DNA from: DATMTS01 sp035564555
Lineage (GTDB): Bacteria > Actinomycetota > Actinomycetes > Actinomycetales > Microbacteriaceae
NCBI GenBank assembly: GCA_035564555.1
Contig: DATMTS010000124.1
Location: forward strand, 1 to 50,480
Direction of reading: 5' to 3'
Length of the DNA stretch: 50,480 nucleotides
The notes under the pieces are model-generated. The model had not been told where the DNA came from and did not search any database. It worked only from the letters and a program-made list of their open reading frames with translations. Below, one piece after another: positions 8,465-18,201 of the stretch (position 1 is the first letter of the stretch; each line of letters begins with the position of its first letter). The position numbers and the translations under genes are program-made.

Positions 8465-8470
8465 TAGAAT
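8465..8470 (+). promoter_or_regulatory. candidate internal -10 box before the kinase gene
   Basis: TAGAAT at 8465-8470 lies in the 141-base gap between phosphatase and kinase genes and would give a transcript beginning near 8477. No good -35 box is visible. It could supply separate expression of the kinase and everything downstream. Confidence 0.35.
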
Positions 8471-8547
8471 GAGTGAACGTCTGCCCGGCACGACCGACCG
8501 CGTCGGAGCGCGTTCGGTTCGATTCGGTGATGGTCTGGAGGGCGACG

Positions 8548-9963
8548 ATGGCCAGGAGACTGCCTTCTCAGCCTCCCAACCTCCCCGGATTCTCCTACGT
8601 TCGGGTGGTCGGCTCCGGCGGGTTCGCCGACGTGTTCCTCTATGAGCAGAACATGCCGCGGCGCCAGGTCGCCGTCAAGGTGCTGCTCTCGGAGGTCGTG
8701 ACGCCTCAAGTCCGGCAGATGTTCCAGGCCGAGGCCAACGTGATGGCCCAACTCAGTGCGCACCCCTCGGTCCTCACCGTCTATCAGGCCAGCGTCTCGG
8801 CCGACGGCCGGCCGTACCTGGTGATGGAGCTCTGCTCGGCCGCGCCCGGACAGCGATACCGCAGCGAACCGTTTCCCGTGCCCGACGTGCTGCGCATCGG
8901 TGTGAAGATCGCCAGCGCGGTCGAGACGGCGCACCGTGCCGGCGTGCTGCACCGCGACATCAAACCGTCGAACATCCTGATGACCGCCTACGGGCATCCG
9001 GTGCTGAGCGATTTCGGCATCGCCTCGACTCTCGGGGAGGCCGAATCGGCCGAAGCGCAGGGACTGTCCATCCCCTGGTCGGCTCCCGAGGTGCTGCTGG
9101 ATGAGACGCCCGGGACCGTCGCGAGCGAGGTGTGGTCGCTCGCGGCCACCCTGTACTCGTTGCTGGCTGGCCGTTCCCCGTTCGAGGTGCCTGGAACCGA
9201 GAACACGCCGGCGGACCTCGCCGCGCGCATCCAGCGTGCTCGCCCCGAGCCGATCGGCCGTGCCGATGTGCCGCCCCGCCTGGAGGCGGCTCTGCGAAAG
9301 GGCATGTCGAAGAAGCCTGAAGCGCGCCAGAGCAGCGTGCTCGAACTGATCCGCGACCTGCAGGCGATCGAGACCGAATCCGGTCTCGCACAGACCCCGG
9401 TCGAGGTCGCGATGGACGACTGGGCGGTGGCGACGGCGAGCGACCCGGAGGACCGCACCAGAGTGAAGGGCGTAGTCGCCGTCGACCCGTCGGCGAAGCG
9501 CCGCCGCAGGCGTGCCGCGGAGCCCACCGTGTCGCGATCCAATCCGCGAGGCACGGTACGGGAGGCGAGCGCGGGCGGGCAGACCGGCGCCAGACCGGGG
9601 GCGCTCACCAGGGGAGTCGTCTGGCTGCTCGTAGGCTGCGCAGCCCTGGTCGTCGCGCTCGGGCTGACCGCGACCTTCTTGCTCGTGCGGGTTGCCGGAG
9701 CGGATGACATCCCCACCGTGCGCAACGTCGCCGGGTCCGTCTCGGAGGGAACCGTCGTGTTCTCCTGGCAGGACCCCGGGCTCCGTTCCGGCGACGCATA
9801 CCAGGTCAGCGTCGACGGCGGTGCCCCCAGCATCCAACATGCGCGTGAATTCCGGGTCGACCAGGCGGGGCAGCGGGTCTGCGTCACCGTCACGGTGAAT
9901 CGCGCCGGCAAGACGGGACAGTCGAGCGCGCCGAAATGCGTCGGGCCCGGAGACGGCCAGTGA
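8548..9963 (+). CDS. transmembrane Ser/Thr protein kinase (Pkb2-like)
   Basis: The catalytic domain (about residues 11-275) has a glycine loop VGSGGFADVF, lysine in VAVK (K44), HRDIKPSN (D137), DFG (D155) and APEVL. A charged linker leads to one membrane segment at about 356-383 and an extracellular domain of about 85 residues resembling an FN3 or Ig fold (GTVVFSWQD, YQVSVDGG), not PASTA repeats. Topology is therefore cytoplasmic kinase and outside sensor. ATG 8548 follows GGAGGG at good spacing; GTG 8473, GTG 8527 and ATG 8530 are in-frame alternatives. The stop overlaps the start of the giant surface protein. In bifidobacteria the kinase of the matching cluster is called Pkb2; likely substrates are cluster proteins bound by the FHA readers, but this is inference. 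Confidence 0.92.
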   Translation: MARRLPSQPPNLPGFSYVRVVGSGGFADVFLYEQNMPRRQVAVKVLLSEVVTPQVRQMFQAEANVMAQLSAHPSVLTVYQASVSADGRPYLVMELCSAAPGQRYRSEPFPVPDVLRIGVKIASAVETAHRAGVLHRDIKPSNILMTAYGHPVLSDFGIASTLGEAESAEAQGLSIPWSAPEVLLDETPGTVASEVWSLAATLYSLLAGRSPFEVPGTENTPADLAARIQRARPEPIGRADVPPRLEAALRKGMSKKPEARQSSVLELIRDLQAIETESGLAQTPVEVAMDDWAVATASDPEDRTRVKGVVAVDPSAKRRRRRAAEPTVSRSNPRGTVREASAGGQTGARPGALTRGVVWLLVGCAALVVALGLTATFLLVRVAGADDIPTVRNVAGSVSEGTVVFSWQDPGLRSGDAYQVSVDGGAPSIQHAREFRVDQAGQRVCVTVTVNRAGKTGQSSAPKCVGPGDGQ

Positions 9964-12900
9964 TCCGATCGTGGCTGGCGACCCATCGTGGGCTCGCGCT
10001 GACGGTGGCGGCCGGGCTCGTGCTCGCCGTCGTGGTCGGCACGATCGCCGTCGCGTCGGGCGGCTACCCCGAACAGCGGATGACCCTGGGCGACGGAGCC
10101 GTGTGGGTGAGCAATGACGCGACCCAGATGGTCGGTCGCGCGAATACTCAGATCGCCGCGCTCAACACCGTGGTGCCCGGCACGAGCAGGTCACTCGACG
10201 TGGAACAGTCCGCCGGTTCCGTGCTGCTGGTCGATCACGGCAGCAACACGGTCTCCGTCGTCGATCCGGCCACGGCCGTCGCGGGTAAGGCCATCGCCCT
10301 TCCGCCGCGTCAGCCAAAGGTCTCCATTGTCGCCGGCCGCGCCGTGATCGAGTCGGACGGAACGGGGCAGGTGTGGACGATGCCTGCCTCGGGTCTGAGC
10401 GATTTCGATGCGACGAAGACCCCGACGGTCGATCTGGGCGGTCGCATCGTCAGTTCCATCGACGACGACGGGGTGCTGTTCGCGTACTCGCCGACGGCTC
10501 ACACCGTCTCGCGATTGAACACGGTGGCGGACGATGCGGTATCCCGATCCGATCATGTTCAGCCTTCTGGTCCGGTCAGCAGCATCAGCATCACCTCGGT
10601 GGGTGGAAACTGGGCACTGCTCGACTCCGCTCGCGGCACCCTGTACACCGCGAGCGGCAGCATCCGACTGCCGTCGTGGCTCGGCACGGACACCGTCGTG
10701 CAGCAGCCGGCGTCGGCCGGTGAACAGGTGTACGTCGCGTCGTCCACCGGCATGGTCGCCGTGCCGGTCACGGGCGGAAGCGTCACGACGCAACGGCGGG
10801 AACCGCTCGGGCGCCCTGCACAACCGGTCGTGGTGGGCGGATGCCTGTACGCGGCATGGGCGGGCGGCTCCACGTGGCGACGTTGCGGAACCGCACCGCA
10901 CGCAGGGATCGGCACGCTGTCGTCGGTGCACCAGGATGCCGACCTGGTCTTTCGCGTCAACGCGGGGGTCGTCGTGCTGAACGACACCGCGCACGGCACC
11001 GGCTGGGCGGTGCAGCACGGCAACGCCCTGATCGACAACTGGCGGGATTTCGCGCAGGTCGACGACACGAAGAAGCAGGTCGAGCAGAACACCGACGACA
11101 AGCCGCCGGTGTACGACAAGCAGCAGAAGCCGCCGGTCGCCGTCGACGACGCGTTCGGCGCGCGCGCCGGTACGACCAACACGCTGCCCGTGCTCCTCAA
11201 CGACTACGATCCGAACGGCGACGTGCTCGTGATCGATTCGGTGACCCAGCTGCCCGCCATCTCCGGTCGGCTCGAGATCGTCGCCGCGGGGCAGCAGGTG
11301 CAACTCGTGCTGCCGGCAGGAGCCCGCGGCAGCCTGCGGTTCGATTACACCGTCTCCGACGGCAGAGGCGGCACGGCGTCCGCCACGGTGACGGTCACCG
11401 TGCACCCGCCTGAGATGAACTCCCCGCCGATCCAGGCGCACACGACCAGTACCGTGGTGGCCGCGGGCGGCCGGGTGAGCACCCAGGTGCTCGGCGACTG
11501 GTACGACCCGGACGGCGACCCGTTCTACCTCGCCGGAGCCACCGTCGCCGGTCCGGACTCGGCCAGTTCGACGCCGCAGGGAACCGTCGTCTACACCGAC
11601 AAGGGCAAGGGCGGCTCGGTGAAGGATGTCGCGCTCGTCGTCTCCGACGGCAGAGCGGAGGGCAACGGGCGGCTCACCGTCGCAGTGCGGCCTCCTGGGC
11701 ACGTCCCGATCATTCCCGAGCAATTCCCCGTCTCGGCGATCGCGGGCCAGGAACTCACGATCTCGCCGCTCGAGCACGTTCGAGGCGGATCAGGAACCGT
11801 GCGGCTGAGCGCTCTGCCGGATAAGCCGAATGTGACCTTGGCGCCCGATTTCGATGCGGGCACCTTCCGTTTCAGCAGCAGCGCCGTGGGAACTCACCTG
11901 ATCGATTACGCGGTGACGGACGGCATCACCACCGCCAACGGCATCGTTCGGGTGGAGGTGATGGCGCCGCCGGATGCGGGGTCCACCCCGGTCACGGTGC
12001 CACACACCGCGTTCATCCCCGAGCAGTCGACGCGTGAAGTCGACGTGCTCTCCACCGATTTCGATCCGGCCGGCGGTGTACTGCTGATCACCGGCGTCAC
12101 CCAGCCCTCCTCGGCGAGCGGGGTGCGCGTGGAGGTGATCGAGCAGCGAACGCTGCGCGTGACCTTGACGAAACCCTTGGACGGCCCGCTGACGTTCTCG
12201 TACCGCGTGAGCAACGGCCTGGCCGAGGCGAAAGGGACGGTGCGCGTCGTGCAGATCCCTCGGCCGGCCGTCAGGCAGCCACCGATCGCGAACCCCGACA
12301 CGGTGAGCGTGCGCGTCGGCGACGTGGTAGACATCCCGGTTCTCGCCAACGACGAGCAGCCGGACGGAGATGAGATCACGCTGGACCCCACTCTCGTCAC
12401 GCCGCTGCCGCACAGCGCCGGCCTGCTGTTCGCCTCCGGTTCGCAGTTGCGCTACCTGGCCCCGAAGAAGCCCGGCGACTACACGGCGGTGTACCGGGTC
12501 GACGCCGCCGACGGCCAGTGGTCGAGCGCGCAGGTGACCATCGCGGTGCGCGAACTCGACGCGGCGACCAACCACGCGCCGATCCCGCAGACCGTCACCG
12601 CGCGGGTGTTCGCCGGCGACACGGTGCGCATCCCGATTCCGCTGAGCGGCATCGACCCGGACGGCGACTCCGTCGCGCTCGTCGGCCAGGACACCAACCC
12701 CGAAAAGGGCGCCGTCATCGGTTCCGGACCGGGCTGGATCGAATATCAGGCCGGCGACTACTCCGCGGGCACCGACACCTTCCAGTACGGCGTCGTGGAC
12801 TCGCTCGGGGCGCGGGCGAGCGGCACGATCAGGGTCGGCATCGCGCCCCCGCAGACCGGAGCGAGCAATCCGATCGCGATGCCCGACGAGGTGCAGGCAC

Positions 12901-15785
12901 GCCCCGGCGGCTCCGTGTCGGTGCAGGTGCTCGCGAACGATTCCGATCCGGACAGCTCCCCGCTGACGATCACCTCTGTGCGGGCCACCGGGCAGACCGA
13001 AGCACGTGCGAAGATCGAGGGCGACCTGATCAGGGTCAACACCCCCGAACGCGAGGGCCGTTACGGCTTCATCTACCAGATCAGGGATCAGCGCGGCGGA
13101 ACGAGCGCCAACTTCCTGACGGTGGTGGTGAGCAAGGATGCCCCGCTCGCGCGTCCTCAGGTGGCCGACACGGTGCTGAGCTTGGCCGACATCCTGGGCC
13201 GCACCGGTGTCGACGTCAATGTGCTGGCGAACGTGTTCTTCGCCGACGGGCCGGTGTCGAGCCTGAAGCTCGCACTGCTGCCCGGCTACACCGGCAGCGC
13301 GCACGTGACGGCATCCGGTCGGGTGCACGTCGCGCTCAGGAACTCGCGCCAGATCATCCCGTTCAGCGTCACGCATCCGCTCGATTCGGCGATCGTCTCC
13401 TACGGCTTCATCTGGGTGCCGGGCTACGACGATGCCCTGCCACAACTGAAACCGGGTGCCAAGCCGCTCTCGGTGCAGAGCGAGCGGACGCTCACGATCG
13501 ACCTGAACGACTACGTGATCGCGGCCGGGGGCAAGCGGGTGCACCTCACCGACGCGTCGACGGTGCATGCCACGCACGCCGACGGCGCCGACCTGGTACG
13601 CAACGACGCGACGCTCGTGTACACCAGCGCGAAGCGATACTTCGGTCCCGCGTCGATCTCGTTCGAGGTGACGGATGCGCAGACCCCGGGGGACCCCGGC
13701 GCCCACGTCGCCACACTCGTGCTGCCCATCACCGTCACGCCGCGACACAATCAGCCGCCGGCATTCGTCGGCGGGCAGATCGATATCGAGCCCGGTCAGC
13801 ACAAGTCGATAGACCTCGGCCGGCTCACGCGCTATCAGGGCGACCCGGCCGAACTCGCATTCCGCGTGATCGAACCGCGGCCCGCCAGGCTCTCGCTCGG
13901 GCTCACCGGCAGCGAACTCACGGTGGCCGCTCCGGAGGATGCGGAGAAGGGTTCTTCGAGCGACATCGTGATCGGGGTGCGGGACGCCGACAACGATGGA
14001 CAGGCCGGGAGGCTGACCATCACCGTCGTGCCGTCGACCCGGCCGCTGGCTGTTCCGCAGCCGGATTCGGCAGTCGTACGCCGCGGAGCGACGACACAGG
14101 TCGATGTGCTGGCCAACGACGGGGCGACCAACCCCTTCCCATCGGTGCCGCTGCGCGTGATCGCGGTGCACGGGCTGGCCGGCGGGCAGTTGCCGCATGG
14201 CGTCTCGATCACGCCCAGCAGCGACAAGTCGCGCCTGACGGTGGCCGTCTCATCCGATGCGGCCGCGGCCGACGCGAACCTGCAGTACGAGGTCGCGGAT
14301 GCGACGGGCGATGCCGACAGGTATGCCTGGGGAACGGTGCGGATCTCCGTCGAAGACAAGCCCGACCCCGTCTCGAATCTGGTGGTGACCGGAGTCGCCG
14401 ACCGTACGATAACGCTCGCCTGGGCGGCCGGTGCGTTCAATAACTCGCCGATCGCCGACTACCGGGTCACGCTGACGCGTTCGGACGGCTCCGCCCCCTC
14501 GACGACCTGCGCCGCTACGACGTGCACCGTCGCGACCCCGGGCAACGGCCCCGGCAACGCCGTTCGGATCGCGGTCTCCGCCCGCAACGGAATCGGCTAC
14601 TCGGCCGCCACGAGCTATCCGGATGCCGTCTGGTCGAACGTGGCACCGCCTGCGCCCGTGCTCGATTCATCGCCTCAGGTCTCCGATCAGACCGTGCACG
14701 TGACCTGGAGTCAGCCGGCGGAAGGCGGAGCGAGCCCGGTCACGGGCTACCGCATCACGTGGGGGTCGAACTCCGCGACGGTCGGAGGCGCCGCCCGTTC
14801 CTACGACGTCCACGGGCTGCAGAACGGCACTGCCGTCACGATCACTGTGGCGTCCATGAACGACTACTACGGGCCACAGCCGATCTGGAACAGCGATTCG
14901 GTGACGGCCACCCCGGCCGGGCCGCCGGCATGGAACAGTGCGCCGAGCGCGATCGCCTCCGATGACGGCACGGGAACGGTCACGGTGGACTGGGGCGGCG
15001 GGAGGGTCTCCCCGAATGGCACCCCGATCACCGGGTACGACGTCGTCGCGTACCAGGACGCTGCGCCCGGCTGTTCGAACCTACCGGCCGGCAGCACGCA
15101 CGTGGATGCCGGGACCACGAGCACGAACATCCACGTCGATCCCGATCAGACCTGGTGGATCGCGGTTTACGCGGAGAACGCCCAGGGCTGCACGCGGTCC
15201 ACGAGCGTGCCCGCGACGCCGCACACACCCCCCGTCACGCCCACGGGCATCCTGATCAGCATGCCGTCGCAGTCCCGACCGACCACCGACCACAGCTACG
15301 ATGCCGCATTGTCGAAGGCGACCAGCGACGGAACCTCCTACGAGTTCCGCTTCGTCGCCGACTCGCCCGGAACGTTCTCGACCGACTGGGCGCCCATCGC
15401 CGTGGGCGACACTATGATCGCGACCGGTGCATACGGAAAGCATGCTGCAGTTCAGTTGAGAGCGGTCAAGACCTTCCCAGACGGGACGACGTTGCGCAGC
15501 GATCCCTCCGCGACCGTGGACGCGGGCGTGCCGGTCGACACGTCAGCAGCCGAGACCTTCACGGCCGATGCGACCGGAGGCACCTTCGTCTGGACCCAGT
15601 CGCCTGCCGGAGGCGACTACGAAAAGGTGCAATATCAATGCACGGGAATGACCGATTGGAAAGACATGGGACCGCAAGGGTCGTGCACGGTGACGACACC
15701 GTTACCGGCGTCCGCCACCCTGACCGTGCGCGTCACGGCGAACGGCCAGACCTACGAGAAGATGTACCGAGGCAGCGACCAGTGA
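9960..15785 (+). CDS. giant Ig-like/FN3 repeat surface protein
   Basis: The protein has 1941 residues. A membrane segment near residues 12-33 anchors it with the rest outside. Residues about 35-350 show short repeated beta-blade patterns (VLLVDHGSNTVSVVDP, GGNWALLDSARGTLYTAS), suggesting a beta-propeller. From about 393 to 1460 I count about eleven Ig/cadherin-like repeats of 95-100 residues, many with the signature VLANDxDPDGD. Three FN3 domains follow (about 1463-1755, for example TITLAWAAG and VHVTWSQP), then a Thr/Ser-rich end. It matches the role of the FN3 protein in the bifidobacterial PFNA cluster. GTG 9960 overlaps the kinase stop and is translationally coupled; the longer frame from 9936 only adds Arg-rich residues from kinase coding sequence. 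Adhesion, ligand sensing or cell-wall contact are possible roles. Confidence 0.9.
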   Translation: MIRSWLATHRGLALTVAAGLVLAVVVGTIAVASGGYPEQRMTLGDGAVWVSNDATQMVGRANTQIAALNTVVPGTSRSLDVEQSAGSVLLVDHGSNTVSVVDPATAVAGKAIALPPRQPKVSIVAGRAVIESDGTGQVWTMPASGLSDFDATKTPTVDLGGRIVSSIDDDGVLFAYSPTAHTVSRLNTVADDAVSRSDHVQPSGPVSSISITSVGGNWALLDSARGTLYTASGSIRLPSWLGTDTVVQQPASAGEQVYVASSTGMVAVPVTGGSVTTQRREPLGRPAQPVVVGGCLYAAWAGGSTWRRCGTAPHAGIGTLSSVHQDADLVFRVNAGVVVLNDTAHGTGWAVQHGNALIDNWRDFAQVDDTKKQVEQNTDDKPPVYDKQQKPPVAVDDAFGARAGTTNTLPVLLNDYDPNGDVLVIDSVTQLPAISGRLEIVAAGQQVQLVLPAGARGSLRFDYTVSDGRGGTASATVTVTVHPPEMNSPPIQAHTTSTVVAAGGRVSTQVLGDWYDPDGDPFYLAGATVAGPDSASSTPQGTVVYTDKGKGGSVKDVALVVSDGRAEGNGRLTVAVRPPGHVPIIPEQFPVSAIAGQELTISPLEHVRGGSGTVRLSALPDKPNVTLAPDFDAGTFRFSSSAVGTHLIDYAVTDGITTANGIVRVEVMAPPDAGSTPVTVPHTAFIPEQSTREVDVLSTDFDPAGGVLLITGVTQPSSASGVRVEVIEQRTLRVTLTKPLDGPLTFSYRVSNGLAEAKGTVRVVQIPRPAVRQPPIANPDTVSVRVGDVVDIPVLANDEQPDGDEITLDPTLVTPLPHSAGLLFASGSQLRYLAPKKPGDYTAVYRVDAADGQWSSAQVTIAVRELDAATNHAPIPQTVTARVFAGDTVRIPIPLSGIDPDGDSVALVGQDTNPEKGAVIGSGPGWIEYQAGDYSAGTDTFQYGVVDSLGARASGTIRVGIAPPQTGASNPIAMPDEVQARPGGSVSVQVLANDSDPDSSPLTITSVRATGQTEARAKIEGDLIRVNTPEREGRYGFIYQIRDQRGGTSANFLTVVVSKDAPLARPQVADTVLSLADILGRTGVDVNVLANVFFADGPVSSLKLALLPGYTGSAHVTASGRVHVALRNSRQIIPFSVTHPLDSAIVSYGFIWVPGYDDALPQLKPGAKPLSVQSERTLTIDLNDYVIAAGGKRVHLTDASTVHATHADGADLVRNDATLVYTSAKRYFGPASISFEVTDAQTPGDPGAHVATLVLPITVTPRHNQPPAFVGGQIDIEPGQHKSIDLGRLTRYQGDPAELAFRVIEPRPARLSLGLTGSELTVAAPEDAEKGSSSDIVIGVRDADNDGQAGRLTITVVPSTRPLAVPQPDSAVVRRGATTQVDVLANDGATNPFPSVPLRVIAVHGLAGGQLPHGVSITPSSDKSRLTVAVSSDAAAADANLQYEVADATGDADRYAWGTVRISVEDKPDPVSNLVVTGVADRTITLAWAAGAFNNSPIADYRVTLTRSDGSAPSTTCAATTCTVATPGNGPGNAVRIAVSARNGIGYSAATSYPDAVWSNVAPPAPVLDSSPQVSDQTVHVTWSQPAEGGASPVTGYRITWGSNSATVGGAARSYDVHGLQNGTAVTITVASMNDYYGPQPIWNSDSVTATPAGPPAWNSAPSAIASDDGTGTVTVDWGGGRVSPNGTPITGYDVVAYQDAAPGCSNLPAGSTHVDAGTTSTNIHVDPDQTWWIAVYAENAQGCTRSTSVPATPHTPPVTPTGILISMPSQSRPTTDHSYDAALSKATSDGTSYEFRFVADSPGTFSTDWAPIAVGDTMIATGAYGKHAAVQLRAVKTFPDGTTLRSDPSATVDAGVPVDTSAAETFTADATGGTFVWTQSPAGGDYEKVQYQCTGMTDWKDMGPQGSCTVTTPLPASATLTVRVTANGQTYEKMYRGSDQ

Positions 15786-16861
15786 CCGACACGCGACCGA
15801 CAGCCGTCCCCGCGACCGACCTCCACGTTACGGACACCACGATGACCGACACCACGATCACCCAGACAGAGACACGACAGGGCGACGCCATGACGATGAC
15901 AGCAGATCAGGCCACCTGGTTCGCGGAGATCTTCGACCGCGTGGTGGGCAACGTGGAGCAGGTCGTGCTCGGCAAGACGCACATCATCAGACTGGCGCTG
16001 ACCGCCCTGCTGAGCGAAGGCCATCTCCTGCTGGAAGACGTGCCGGGCACGGGCAAGACCTCCTTGGCGCGCGCCATCGCGGAGTCGGTCGGCGGCCAAT
16101 CCAGTCGCATCCAATTCACCCCCGACCTGCTGCCCGGCGACATCACCGGCGTCAACGTCTACGACCAGCGCAGCGCCGCGTTCGAATTCCATCCCGGTCC
16201 GGTGTTCGCCAACATCGTGCTGGCCGACGAGATCAATCGGGCGAGCCCGAAGACGCAGTCAGCGCTGTTGGAGGTGATGGAGGAGACGCAGATCACCGTC
16301 GACGGCGTCACCCACCGCTTGACGCCCCCGTTCATGGTGATCGCGACGCAGAACCCGATCGAGCAGGCCGGAACCTACCGGTTACCGGAGGCCCAGCTCG
16401 ATCGGTTCATCATGAAGGCATCGATCGGTTACCCGGATCACGCCGCGATGATCCGCATCCTCGAGGGATCCGACCACCGCGCGCACGACACGGTGCTGGC
16501 AGACGTGGTGCCGGCCCAGACGATCGTGAAGCTCGCCGCACTGGCCCGCAACGTGCATGTGGATCCCACGATCTACGATTACGTCTCCCGTCTCGTGGAT
16601 GCCACCCGGGCCGCGACCGAGGTGCGCCTCGGTGTGAGTGTGCGCGGGGGACTGGCGCTGATCCGTACGGCCAAGACCCTGGCCGCCGCCTCCGGCCGGA
16701 ACTACGTCACGCCGGACGATGTGAAGGCACTCGCCGAGCCCGTGCTCGCCCATCGGCTGGTGCTCGACGCCGAAGCCGAGTTCGACGGCGTGACCGCTCC
16801 CAGTGTCGTCGCCCAGATCGTGCTCGAGACCGCGCCCCCGGCAGACGGAGCGCTCGTGTGA
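15782..16861 (+). CDS. MoxR-type AAA+ ATPase
   Basis: This 359-residue ATPase belongs to the MoxR/RavA branch: Walker A DVPGTGKTS (K92), Walker B VLADEINRA (D149, E150), sensor stretch SPKTQSALLEVMEE and the diagnostic ATQNPIEQAGTYRLPEAQLD. MoxR proteins act as chaperones that assemble or activate partner complexes, usually together with DUF58 proteins such as the next gene product. The start GTG 15782 overlaps the stop of the surface protein; it gives a Thr/Asp-rich N-terminal tail of about 40 residues, and in-frame ATG codons at 15842 and 15891 could shorten it. The conserved domain begins at TWFAEIFDRVV. Confidence 0.92.
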   Translation: MTDTRPTAVPATDLHVTDTTMTDTTITQTETRQGDAMTMTADQATWFAEIFDRVVGNVEQVVLGKTHIIRLALTALLSEGHLLLEDVPGTGKTSLARAIAESVGGQSSRIQFTPDLLPGDITGVNVYDQRSAAFEFHPGPVFANIVLADEINRASPKTQSALLEVMEETQITVDGVTHRLTPPFMVIATQNPIEQAGTYRLPEAQLDRFIMKASIGYPDHAAMIRILEGSDHRAHDTVLADVVPAQTIVKLAALARNVHVDPTIYDYVSRLVDATRAATEVRLGVSVRGGLALIRTAKTLAAASGRNYVTPDDVKALAEPVLAHRLVLDAEAEFDGVTAPSVVAQIVLETAPPADGALV

Positions 16862-18201
16862 CGACCAACCTCACGCGCGCCCCCAGCGAACTGACCAATG
16901 CCAGAACGCGCATCGTGGGCGAACGCGACGGCGCGCTCGCCGATGCGATCGTCACCTTCGTGCGAGTGGTACGCGCCATTCGCTCGGCGGCCGGTTCGGC
17001 GTGGCGTTCGGTCAGCGCGGTGGTGACCGGGCTCGGGTGGTGCGTGATCGTCGTGGTGGCCGCCGCCTTGCCCGCCGGGTACCTGCTGGGCTGGACGGAG
17101 GCGATCGTGATCGGCTGGGCGGGCGTGGCCTTGACTCTGCTGGCCGGGCTCTACCTGCTCGGCGGCAGCGGTCAACGGGTGCGCGTCGCGTTGACCTCGA
17201 ACCGCGTGATCGTCGGGCAGAAGGCGCTCGCCGCCCTCGTGGTGGAGAATCCGCTGCGTCGCCGGCTGGGGGCCGCTCGTGTCGAGGTTCCGGTCGGCGC
17301 CGGCTTCGCCGCGTTCGCGACACCGGCCCTCGCGCCCGGCGCCCGGCACGACGACGTCTTCATCATCCCGACGAGCCGTCGCGGGGTCATCGCGGTCGGA
17401 CCGGCCAGGATGGTGCGGGCGGACCCTGCCGGCCTGGTGCGGCGCGGCGTGGAATGGACCGACGTCGCCGAGCTCTTCGTGCATCCGCGCACCGTCGCGA
17501 TCCCGAGCATGAGCACCGGCTTCGTGCGTGACCTCGAGGGCAACCCGACCCGTGACCTGACGGCGAGCGATGTGTCGTTCCACGCGCTGCGCGAATACGT
17601 TCCCGGCGACGAGCAGCGCATCATCCATTGGAAGAGCTCGGCGAAGACCGGCAGCTTCATGGTGAGGCAGTTCGAGGAGACCCGGCGCAGCCACCTGCTC
17701 GCAGCGCTTTCGCTGTCATCAGCCGATTTCGCCGACGACGAGGAGTTCGAGCTCGCAGTCAGCGTCACCGGCTCGCTCGGGGTGCGCGCGATCCACGACG
17801 GGCGCACCGTTTCGGTCACCGTCAGCGAGAAGACCCCGGATTTCGCCAAGCAGCAGGTATTCGCGGTTCGGCACCTGAGCACGCTCACGCCGGCCAGATT
17901 GCTGGACGATCTCAGCCGTATCGAACGATCCGAGTCGGCGTTGCGGATCGCCGACCTGGCGCGCGTGTCGGCCGACGAGGCATCCGGAGTGTCGATCGCC
18001 TTCCTGGTCTGCGGTTCCGTCGTGGGCGCGGCGCGGCTGCGCCACGCGTCGACCCAGTTCCCGCCCGGAGTCGAGGTCGTCGCGATCGTGTGCGACCCGG
18101 GCGCCTCGCCGGGCCTTCGGCGGGTCGGGGAGCTCAGCGTGCTCACCGTCGGGTACCTCGACGACCTGCAGAAGACGCTGGCGCGATCGAGGGCGACGTG
18201 A
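16858..18201 (+). CDS. DUF58 membrane protein
   Basis: This 447-residue protein has a short cytoplasmic N-terminus, two adjacent membrane segments (about residues 58-103), and a large domain containing the DUF58 signature YVPGDEQRIIHWKSSAKTG (about 247-265) followed by VRQFEETRR. DUF58 proteins have a von Willebrand A-like fold and are almost always encoded next to MoxR ATPases, which is the case here with a GTGA overlap on both sides. The pair probably acts on the envelope components of the block, the surface protein and the transglutaminase-like protein. No enzymatic activity can be assigned. Confidence 0.9.
   Translation: MTTNLTRAPSELTNARTRIVGERDGALADAIVTFVRVVRAIRSAAGSAWRSVSAVVTGLGWCVIVVVAAALPAGYLLGWTEAIVIGWAGVALTLLAGLYLLGGSGQRVRVALTSNRVIVGQKALAALVVENPLRRRLGAARVEVPVGAGFAAFATPALAPGARHDDVFIIPTSRRGVIAVGPARMVRADPAGLVRRGVEWTDVAELFVHPRTVAIPSMSTGFVRDLEGNPTRDLTASDVSFHALREYVPGDEQRIIHWKSSAKTGSFMVRQFEETRRSHLLAALSLSSADFADDEEFELAVSVTGSLGVRAIHDGRTVSVTVSEKTPDFAKQQVFAVRHLSTLTPARLLDDLSRIERSESALRIADLARVSADEASGVSIAFLVCGSVVGAARLRHASTQFPPGVEVVAIVCDPGASPGLRRVGELSVLTVGYLDDLQKTLARSRAT

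Noticed and set aside
11790..14198. Minus-strand frame of 802 codons inside the Ig/FN3 gene
   Set aside because: It mirrors the repeats of the giant protein and shows no domain of its own.
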